DNA of 48,300 nucleotides from an uncultured Porphyromonadaceae bacterium (GTDB lineage: Bacteria > Bacteroidota > Bacteroidia > Bacteroidales > Muribaculaceae). Shown here piece by piece: positions 17,469 to 24,275 of this stretch (positions within the stretch are counted from its first letter, which is position 1; each line of letters begins with the position of its first letter). The DNA lies in assembly GCA_946553045.1 (NCBI GenBank), contig CAMNRO010000019.1, positions 1-48,300 on the forward strand. Reading direction: 5' to 3'. The position numbers were made by a program, and so were the translations under genes. The notes under the pieces were generated by a model. That model was given only the letters and a program-made list of their open reading frames with translations. It did no database searches and was not told the origin of the DNA.

Positions 17469-18856
17469 TGAAATTCAGGCATATTTTTCTTGGTCTTGCA
17501 TTCTTCTCGGCAACTATTGCTTCAGCTGAGCTTCGCACCTATCCCGGGGGTAATCCTGGAATGCCGCATAACGACGATTATACGGTGAAGGTGCGTACTG
17601 TCGGAGGCGAATGGCGCAATCTTTACGAGTACAGGGTGCAGGTGGACATGGATAAGCCGCAGGACGCCACGATGGTGCAGTTCGATATGGACGAGCCGGT
17701 CGAGGTTTTCGTGAAGAAAAATAACGGCGATTTTTCAGCTGTGGATATCCGTCCGCTCAAGAACGACATCAAGTACGAACGCGGGCGCAACTGGATTGAA
17801 TTCTGCCTCGACGAGCCCCGCTATCTGTCGGTGGAGTTCGACGGCGACCGTCTGCACAACCTCCATCTGTTTGCCAATCCGATCGAGACCGAGACCTACA
17901 GCGGTCCGGCACCGGGTGTGATGTATTTCGGCCCCGGAACGCACAAGCCCGGAGATTTGCCCAACAATCAGATCCGAATACCGTCTAACACGACAGTCTA
18001 CATAGCTCCCGGTGCTGTCATAAAGGCCAAACTGCTTGTCGCGGATGCCGAAAATGTGCGTATCCTCGGTCGTGGCATTCTCGACCACCCTATACGCGGC
18101 ATTGAGGTTACCGACTCGAAAAATGTTGAAATCGATGGCGTTACCGTGGTCAATCCCGACCACTATACGGTGTTCGGAGGCTGCGCCGACGGTCTGAAGA
18201 TACGCAATCTCAAGACATTCAGCACAAAGGGCTGGAGCGACGGCATAGACCTGATGTGCTGCCGTAATGTTGATATCGAGAACGTGTTCGTCCGCACCAG
18301 CGACGACTGTCTGGCGTTCTACAACCATCGCTGGCTGTGGAAAGGCGGGTCGTCGGATTTCTCTGTTCGCCGTGCAGTGCTCTGGGCCGATATCGCGCAC
18401 CCCATCAATGTGGGCGGTCACGGCGACCCCGACAATGTCGAGGGCGAGGTGATAGAGCGCCTGCGTTTCAGCGACATCGATATTCTCGAACACGACGAGG
18501 ACGACCCCGATTACTGCGGCGCCATGGCTATCGTGGTAGGCGACAACAATATAGCCCGCGATGTCGTGTTCGACGATATCCGTGTGGAGAGCATTCAGGA
18601 AGGCGCTCTCTTTCATCTGGCAATCATCTTCAACCCGAAGTATAACAAGGTGCCCGGTCAGAAGATTGAGAATGTAACTTTCCGGAATATCAGCTATACC
18701 GGCTATGGCGAGTACCGTCCTGTGATGAAGGGTTTTAGCCCGGAACGCAATATAAGCGGCATCACATTTGAAAACGTGACCGTAAACGGCAAAAAACTCA
18801 ACACCCTATCCGGTTTCAACCACAACGAATACCTAAAAAATATCCGTTTCAAATAA
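17468..18856 (+). CDS. GH28/GH49-like right-handed beta-helix glycoside hydrolase (second copy)
   Basis: The 462-residue paralogue of the gene at 13759 has the same layout: signal peptide to about ASAE, N-terminal beta-sandwich with RLHNLHLFANPIE, then beta-helix. Candidate catalytic residues are Asp258 (GWSDGID), Asp279-Asp280 (TSDDC) and His318 (GGHGDP), closer to the canonical GH28 set than in the first copy. Its ATG shares one base with the lyase stop (TGATG), so the three genes are probably translationally coupled. The two copies differ clearly at protein level, which suggests distinct specificities rather than recent duplication. It ends just before a strong terminator. Confidence 0.82.
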   Translation: MKFRHIFLGLAFFSATIASAELRTYPGGNPGMPHNDDYTVKVRTVGGEWRNLYEYRVQVDMDKPQDATMVQFDMDEPVEVFVKKNNGDFSAVDIRPLKNDIKYERGRNWIEFCLDEPRYLSVEFDGDRLHNLHLFANPIETETYSGPAPGVMYFGPGTHKPGDLPNNQIRIPSNTTVYIAPGAVIKAKLLVADAENVRILGRGILDHPIRGIEVTDSKNVEIDGVTVVNPDHYTVFGGCADGLKIRNLKTFSTKGWSDGIDLMCCRNVDIENVFVRTSDDCLAFYNHRWLWKGGSSDFSVRRAVLWADIAHPINVGGHGDPDNVEGEVIERLRFSDIDILEHDEDDPDYCGAMAIVVGDNNIARDVVFDDIRVESIQEGALFHLAIIFNPKYNKVPGQKIENVTFRNISYTGYGEYRPVMKGFSPERNISGITFENVTVNGKKLNTLSGFNHNEYLKNIRFK

Positions 18857-18892
18857 ACGAAAAGCACGGCTGAGGGTCGTGCTTTTTCGTTT
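18855..18892 (+). terminator. Intrinsic terminator of the beta-helix/lyase operon
   Basis: AAACGAAAAGCACG pairs with CGTGCTTTTTCGTTT around a loop of about 9 bases, immediately after the stop codon, with the T-rich right arm as the U tract. It is symmetric enough to act in both directions. Confidence 0.85.
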
Positions 18893-18932
18893 AGATATGG
18901 CCTCGGTTATTCGATGACGGATGCCGAGGTTA

Positions 18933-19165
18933 GTCAGCTATCCCGAGGGCAGCGACCCGGCGCAGGCCAAGGACGAGTTCATCGGCCACGGCAGCTCGCC
19001 AAGCTCAATGTAATAGCCAAAGAGGACGGCGGCAAGCTCGACCTCCAGGCCGCAGGGCAGCCCCGCATGAAGTTCAGCTACAAGTCGCAGGCACAGAAAG
19101 TGACCCTCAACGGACAGCCGGCTAAAGCCGTCCGCGCCGACAAACTCCTCAAAATCAAAAACTGA
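18933..19165 (+). pseudogene. Remnant of a heparinase II/III gene (3' end only)
   Basis: These 233 bases match 17199-17468, the last 270 bases of the intact lyase gene including its stop codon. A 37-base deletion lies between two copies of GCTCG and shifts the frame, and about nine substitutions are present. Several substitutions cluster and change amino acids plausibly (KETAGK to KEDGGK, SQAPK to SQAQK), so the copy looks like the end of a diverged relative rather than a decayed exact duplicate. It has no signal peptide and no promoter, and it sits behind a terminator. An 83-codon frame (18914-19165) crosses it, but I do not regard it as a gene. The 390-base interval 18857-19246 holds only this and two terminators. 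Confidence 0.85.
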
Positions 19166-19188
19166 AAAAAAAGCAGTTTAATAGAAAT

Positions 19189-19228
19189 AAAATAAGCGGT
19201 GAGCTCCAAGAAACTCACCGCTTATTTT
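19189..19228. terminator. Bidirectional terminator between convergent units
   Basis: AAAATAAGCGGTGAG (19189-19203) pairs perfectly with CTCACCGCTTATTTT (19214-19228) over 15 bp, with A and T runs on both sides. It serves the minus-strand gene ending at 19247 and whatever reads out of the remnant. Confidence 0.85.
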
Positions 19229-19246
19229 GTATAGGAATGTATCGCT

Positions 19247-22200
19247 TTAGCGAACAGCTACTTTGACTATTTTAGAGGCTACTTTTACAATGTAAATGCC
19301 GGAAGTAAGATCTATGGTCTCGGTGCCGGTCGCCAGATATTTGCTGCAGACCGTGCGGCCATCGGTCGTGAATACTAATGCTGTTTTACCGGCGGCGCCT
19401 GTCACGATGACTGAGCCGGCTTCTGCCGAAATTGTCACATCAGCATCTGATTCGACACCAATTTCGCCTATCGACGAGGTGTAGTCGATTGCATAATTGT
19501 CGATTGCAACTGCCGAGTTTTTATCGGTAATGTTAGCAACAAAAGCAATCATGGCTTTGCGTGCACCTGCGAGCGAAGCAAGCGATATATGATGCTGCTT
19601 CCAGCCGTCGGTACCATCGTTTATCGCAATGGTTTCTCCGACTGTGCTATAGTCGCAAGCATTGGTTGTGGCTTCGAAACTGAGAGTTGTGCCCTCGGCT
19701 GCAGAGGTAGAGTGGAGCACCCAAATGTGCAGATAGGGTGTTGCCTGTTTGCTGAAGTCGAATGCCGGCGAGGTGAGTACGCCTACACCGCTTTCGGCAT
19801 CGGTAGCAGGGTCGATACGGCACATGGCGAAACCATTGTCAGCATCCTGCGACTGACGGCCGTTAGGATTGTCATTGAACATTGCCCACGCAGCAGCGCC
19901 TGAGCGAGTGGAGACGCTGTACGTTCCATATGCGGGCGAACCTGCTTTGAACGAGTCGGCGGCATCGAGTTTTTCGGCCGGGCCGAGTGACAGATATATT
20001 ACAACAGGCGTACCGTTGCCGCCGGCAGTTACAGCCTTGATGCCACGTCGGGTAAGCGTACCCTTGGTGTATGTGGCGGAGATAAGCTTTTCGGTAGTCT
20101 TAATACCGGTTTCGGAATCGAGGAACTGGTCTCCGAAGCCTGGCATCATGAGCGAATATGTGATGTCGCTTTCCTTGAGCGGCAGCCCGTTGATACCTGT
20201 AAGGTCGGGGGCATCCCACATGAGGATTGCCTTGCCGTCGGGATTGGAACTGTCGGACTGATCCCATTTATAGCGCAGATTCTTCACCACGCCCGGGATG
20301 TCTGTGCCTCCGAAAACCTCGATTTCGACTTCGAGACCGCGTCCGATTTCATTATAGGCAAGCAGTTTGATGATGTTCTTGCCTTGTGTGAGTTTCACGG
20401 CTTTGCTTATAGCTGTGCCGGGGGTGATGTCTGTCAGAGTTTCTGCCACGGTTCCGTTGACGATAATCTCGATTTTGGAGATTGCCGTCAGGTTGTTGCC
20501 ACGAATGCTTTTGGCAGGCGCTGTGAACGAAATTGTGGCAGCAAGAGAGTTGTCGGAGTTCTGCTGTGCCTTGACGTTGGTCGAACGTCCGGGCGCGTCG
20601 GAAGAAATGAACGGGGTAAGCGTGATGTCATCGATTTTCAGCTCGGCACGCATGCGGCCCGTAGGAGTCGAGTGCTGGATGCCGAGATAGTAGTTGCCAT
20701 TTTCGCTAACTTCAACCAGGCTTTCATATGTCTGGTAAGAGGACTTGTCGGTAATATATGAACCGATAATCTCCATTGAGCTGCCGGTCGCTTCGGTGCC
20801 GAAGCCTAAGTTTATTTCTTCGCTATAGACAGAGCTGAATGTCGCTGCCTTGAATGTCATCTTATATACCCAGTCATTAGAGAGGGTGATGGGCGGTGTG
20901 ATGAGCCAGTCTGCGCAGGGAAGATTTCCCTCGAAGGGGGCATTGTTCACGGCATGGTCATTTTCCCATACCCAGTTATAGCCATCTCCGTTTGAGTCTT
21001 CAGTAGTAAATAAATCCATAGAGGCGTCAGTGTCGAAACTTTCGCTGTAAGGCACCTGCATGCTTGTGCCGTGAAGTACTTTGTTCGAGCGGCTTGCTTT
21101 GCCTGTCTTGTTGCCGATGGGAGTTACTTCATAGTGCCACATGCCGATGTGCTCCGGAATTGTCTCGGAATAGTTTGTGCTCTTATACAGTTCGGCAACA
21201 ACCTTATTGTCGGGCAAGCGTACAATCTTATAGCCGAGGTTGGAGGCGTCGAACCATCCTCCCGACGCGCCGGTTGTCGGAGCCTCCCAGGAGAGGGTAG
21301 CATTGAGACCGTCGAGTTGCAGGTTGAGATTGTTGACAGCTCCAGGAGCGTCTTCTCCTGCATAAGTGTTGATGCGCACGCGTTCAGAAGCACCTCCTTC
21401 GTTGACGATAAGGATTTCGACCTTATGAGAGCCGGTAGAGGTAAATGTGAATGGATATTCATATTTTGCACCCGGCATTACGGTAGCAGGAGCATCTGCA
21501 ATAGGAGCGTGGTCTATGACAAGTTGTACTTTGAGTTCGCCGGAGAGGGTAGAGCCGTTGTTTGCTTTGGTGGGGGCCGTAAACTCAAGCTTGGCTCCGG
21601 TTGAACCGTTGGCTATATATGTTAATTTAGCGTCCGTCGGTGCCTGAGGTGCGTCAGCGTTAGCCTTGTGCGGGCCGTAAAGCGCTACAATCTGAGTTGT
21701 GGCCTCGTAGTTGCCGACAAGTGTCGCTTTTGCGGTTTTGGGGTCGATTTCATAGAAGGCGGTCGGCGTTGCTTTGTTTAGGTCGGCGTCCATGTAGGCC
21801 CAGTAGAACTTGCCGGATTCTTCGTTGAAAAACATACTTTGCGAGTATTTTGGCGAGAGACCGGTGTTCCCGACGGCTGTAATTGCCGCATTGTCGAGGT
21901 TTAATGTATATAGTTTTGCGTCGTCGCAAATGCAATAAAGGGTACCATTGTTGTCGAATGCCATAGCATAGGGTATGATGGTACTGGTTAGAGCAGCGAT
22001 TTCAGAGGGTGCGCCGGTGAGCATGTCAACGCGGCATAGACGTGTTCCGGAGCCGGCAGCATTTACGAATATACCGTATATTGTGTCGTCGGCATAGTTG
22101 TAAGCCATAGATATTGCCTCGTACTGCTGGCCGCTGTAAGTTTTAGTTTGAACCAGTTCACCCGAGTCACAATCGTAAAGTCGGTATGTGGCTTGGACAG

Positions 22201-22462
22201 AGCCCCAGAAGCTGACAGTATTGTAGCCGCTGAGCATGCCGTCGGCGTATGCGGCTGTAGCCATGGTCGCGGTAGCCATCTCCTTGGTGAAAACAATGTT
22301 TTCTTCTGGCGTAAAGGAATAAATGCCTGCGTTCGAGGTGTTTTTATCCCACGAGTCGCAGTGGGCGAGGAGGCCGTACAGAGTAGGCGCTGCGGCAGAA
22401 ACGCATGTTCCGGCGGCACATAGTGCTAAGGCGGAGACAATAGAAGCGAATCGTTTTTTCAT
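19247..22462 (-). CDS. Large secreted multidomain protein with type IX secretion sorting domain
   Basis: The 1071-residue protein starts with a signal peptide (IVSALALCAAGTCVSA). Residues of about 30-265 resemble a beta-propeller (DDTIYGIFVNAAGSGTRLCR, AFDNNGTLYCICDDAKLYTL). Next come fibronectin III-like modules (about 270-460, and 630-730), two MAM or cleaved-adhesin-like jelly rolls (about 475-625 with YSESFDTDASMDLFTTEDSN, and 845-1000), and a C-terminal type A sorting domain (VFTTDGRTVCSKYLATGTET, then SGIYIVKVASKIVKVAVR). The end pattern directs export by the Por/type IX system. No catalytic motif was recognised, so an adhesin or matrix-binding role is the best guess. It is monocistronic, convergent with the lyase operon and divergent from GH30. 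Confidence 0.8.
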   Translation of the reverse strand: MKKRFASIVSALALCAAGTCVSAAAPTLYGLLAHCDSWDKNTSNAGIYSFTPEENIVFTKEMATATMATAAYADGMLSGYNTVSFWGSVQATYRLYDCDSGELVQTKTYSGQQYEAISMAYNYADDTIYGIFVNAAGSGTRLCRVDMLTGAPSEIAALTSTIIPYAMAFDNNGTLYCICDDAKLYTLNLDNAAITAVGNTGLSPKYSQSMFFNEESGKFYWAYMDADLNKATPTAFYEIDPKTAKATLVGNYEATTQIVALYGPHKANADAPQAPTDAKLTYIANGSTGAKLEFTAPTKANNGSTLSGELKVQLVIDHAPIADAPATVMPGAKYEYPFTFTSTGSHKVEILIVNEGGASERVRINTYAGEDAPGAVNNLNLQLDGLNATLSWEAPTTGASGGWFDASNLGYKIVRLPDNKVVAELYKSTNYSETIPEHIGMWHYEVTPIGNKTGKASRSNKVLHGTSMQVPYSESFDTDASMDLFTTEDSNGDGYNWVWENDHAVNNAPFEGNLPCADWLITPPITLSNDWVYKMTFKAATFSSVYSEEINLGFGTEATGSSMEIIGSYITDKSSYQTYESLVEVSENGNYYLGIQHSTPTGRMRAELKIDDITLTPFISSDAPGRSTNVKAQQNSDNSLAATISFTAPAKSIRGNNLTAISKIEIIVNGTVAETLTDITPGTAISKAVKLTQGKNIIKLLAYNEIGRGLEVEIEVFGGTDIPGVVKNLRYKWDQSDSSNPDGKAILMWDAPDLTGINGLPLKESDITYSLMMPGFGDQFLDSETGIKTTEKLISATYTKGTLTRRGIKAVTAGGNGTPVVIYLSLGPAEKLDAADSFKAGSPAYGTYSVSTRSGAAAWAMFNDNPNGRQSQDADNGFAMCRIDPATDAESGVGVLTSPAFDFSKQATPYLHIWVLHSTSAAEGTTLSFEATTNACDYSTVGETIAINDGTDGWKQHHISLASLAGARKAMIAFVANITDKNSAVAIDNYAIDYTSSIGEIGVESDADVTISAEAGSVIVTGAAGKTALVFTTDGRTVCSKYLATGTETIDLTSGIYIVKVASKIVKVAVR

Positions 22463-22494
22463 TTAATGATGGTTCATTGGAGAGACTCTTTATA

Positions 22495-22540
22495 TTTTTA
22501 AGGCAGACAGTCTGCAAGAGCCTCGTTAGAGCAGACTGAT
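22495..22540 (-). promoter_or_regulatory. 5' leader with mutually exclusive stems
   Basis: On the minus strand the leader holds AGTCTGC, about 15 bases later GCAGAC, and directly after one base GTCTGC. The middle segment can pair with either flank: a perfect palindrome GCAGACTGTCTGC (22515-22503) or a longer-range stem with the first segment. Such switching stems occur in attenuators and RNA regulators. No ligand or protein partner can be named. Confidence 0.4.
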
Positions 22541-22546
22541 TAATCG

Positions 22547-22577
22547 CAAAAATAATTAAATTCCCTTATTTCCCAAA
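22547..22577 (-). promoter_or_regulatory. Promoter of the type IX secreted protein gene
   Basis: On the minus strand TTTG (22577-22574), 19 bases, then TATTTTTG (22554-22547) match the Bacteroidetes consensus perfectly in both boxes and in spacing. The leader is about 80 bases. Confidence 0.8.
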
Positions 22578-22583
22578 ATATGG

Positions 22584-22614
22584 TTTGTTTTTGAATGAAT
22601 TTTGGATATATTTG
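22584..22614 (+). promoter_or_regulatory. Promoter of the GH30 gene
   Basis: TTTG (22584-22587), 19 bases, then TATATTTG (22607-22614) match the consensus perfectly. It stands back to back with the minus-strand promoter, the two -33 boxes being only 6 bases apart. The position excludes the upstream in-frame ATG at 22585 as a start. Confidence 0.8.
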
Positions 22615-22698
22615 GGCGGAAAATTAACTTGTGGGTTAATGTTGAGTGGTTGGGGGCGGTCTGACGTATTGTTTATAGTAATCTTGAAATCTAATTAT

Positions 22699-24165
22699 AT
22701 GAAATTTTTAGCTGTATTGGTGGCGGCTTGCTGTGCTTTTGGAGTGACGGCGCAGTCGTTTGAGTGTGTAAGGACTACCGAGGGTGAGGCCTGGAAGGCT
22801 GCCGGGAAGGTCAAATTGTCGTCGAGAGCGTCGGGAGCGTTGGTCGAGCCGCTTGCGGAGCCTGTTGATTTCGGGCGTTGGGGCACTTGCTTCAATGAGC
22901 GCGGATATGACGCTCTCAATCTGTTGCCGGAGGCCGACCGCGCCGTGATTATGAAGAAGGTTTTTGCACCCGATGGGGAATTGCGCATAAATATGGGCCG
23001 TATTCCGATGAATGCCAACGATTATGCCCGCGACTGGTATAGCTGCGACGAGGTTGCCGGCGATTTCGATCTCCGCTATTTCAATATCGACCGCGACAAG
23101 ACTACTCTCATTCCGTTTATCCGTCAGGCTCAGGCTCTTTGCCCCGACATGACTTTCTGGGCTTCGCCGTGGTGCCCGCCGTCGTGGATGAAAATCAATG
23201 CCGACTATCCTGTGCGTTCCGACCGGACCAACAATATGGACCCGCGTAAGGATTCGTTTCTGTTTGCCGGTCAGCCCGACGTTAACCGCGATGACTATAA
23301 GGCTCCAAAGGGTATCTTCCCGCCCAAACTGTCGGAAAACAACTATTTCATAATGGAGCCGCGCTATCTTCAGGCTTATGCCGATTATTTCGGAAAGTTT
23401 ATCGACGCTTATGGCGAGCAGAATATACCTATTGATATGGTGATGTTCCAGAATGAGTCGTGGAGCTATACTCCGTATCCCGGCTGCGCGTGGACTCCCG
23501 AGGGAATAATCCTTTTCAATACAGAGTATCTTGCACCCACACTTGCGAAGACGCACCCGAATGTGGATATTTATTTCGGCACCATCAATACGAACCGCTA
23601 TGATGTAATCGACAAGGTGCTTGCCGACAGCCTTGCGGCCAAGACTTATAAAGGTGTAGGCTTCCAGTGGGAGGGTGGCCAGATTCTGCCTGCAATCCGC
23701 AAGAAATATCCCGGTTTCCGATATGTGCAGACCGAGGGCGAATGCGGCTGGGGCTCGTTCGACTGGGGGGCGGCCGAGCATACGTTCGAGCGTATCAACC
23801 ACTATCTCGGCAACGGTGCCGAAGACTATACTTTCTGGAATTTCATTCTGCCCTACGACGGCTGCAGCGGCTGGGGCTGGAAGCAGAACGCGCTGATACG
23901 CGTGGATTCGGCAAGCAAGACATATACGCTTACGCCCGAGTACTATGCCGTTCGCCACTATGCCAACTTCATTCCTACGGGCAGCAAGATTACGGCATGG
24001 CGCGGCGGCGATACGCCTGTGCTCGTGGCCGTGCGGCCCGACGGCAAGGCCGTTGTCACCGCAGCCAACTTCACCGACAAGAAAGTACGCCTCGCCGTGC
24101 CCGTAGGCAAAAAATACCTCAACATCACCGTCGCTCCCCACAGCCTCAATACCTACGCTGAGTAA
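22699..24165 (+). CDS. GH30-family glycoside hydrolase (glucosylceramidase-like)
   Basis: From the ATG at 22699 the protein has 488 residues, with a signal peptide ending at FGVTA. A (beta/alpha)8 barrel follows, carrying the GH30 motifs RINMGRIPMNANDYA, TFWASPWCPPSWMK, the acid/base Glu253 (MVMFQNESW) and the nucleophile Glu346 (YVQTEGECGWG). A short C-terminal beta-sandwich follows (ITAWRGGDTPVLVAVRPDGK). It would be a retaining enzyme acting on beta-linked glucose, xylose or a related sugar; the subfamily cannot be settled by eye. No lipobox, so periplasmic or secreted. It is the first gene of the second enzyme cluster, with its own strong promoter. Confidence 0.88.
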   Translation: MKFLAVLVAACCAFGVTAQSFECVRTTEGEAWKAAGKVKLSSRASGALVEPLAEPVDFGRWGTCFNERGYDALNLLPEADRAVIMKKVFAPDGELRINMGRIPMNANDYARDWYSCDEVAGDFDLRYFNIDRDKTTLIPFIRQAQALCPDMTFWASPWCPPSWMKINADYPVRSDRTNNMDPRKDSFLFAGQPDVNRDDYKAPKGIFPPKLSENNYFIMEPRYLQAYADYFGKFIDAYGEQNIPIDMVMFQNESWSYTPYPGCAWTPEGIILFNTEYLAPTLAKTHPNVDIYFGTINTNRYDVIDKVLADSLAAKTYKGVGFQWEGGQILPAIRKKYPGFRYVQTEGECGWGSFDWGAAEHTFERINHYLGNGAEDYTFWNFILPYDGCSGWGWKQNALIRVDSASKTYTLTPEYYAVRHYANFIPTGSKITAWRGGDTPVLVAVRPDGKAVVTAANFTDKKVRLAVPVGKKYLNITVAPHSLNTYAE

Positions 24166-24218
24166 GGTTAGTGGTTAGTGGTTGGGGGGCTGGGGGGGGC
24201 TGTCATGTGGTTTTCGGG

Positions 24219-24249
24219 TTGTGTATTGTTGAAGTTTTTAGTACTTTTG
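24219..24249 (+). promoter_or_regulatory. Promoter of the GH89/acetyltransferase operon
   Basis: TACTTTTG (24242-24249) is a perfect TAnnTTTG. A TTG (24219-24221) lies 20 bases upstream. The leader to the ATG at 24276 is about 22 bases. The spacer before it contains a simple GTTAGTGGTTAGTGG repeat and G runs, with no terminator. Confidence 0.65.
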
Positions 24250-24275
24250 CAGTCTGAACCCTGATAACCTATGCT

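Noticed and set aside
18914..19165. 83-codon reading frame over the heparinase remnant as a small gene
   Set aside because: Its N-terminal half is the frameshifted lyase sequence, it follows a terminator and has no promoter; pseudogene is the simpler reading.
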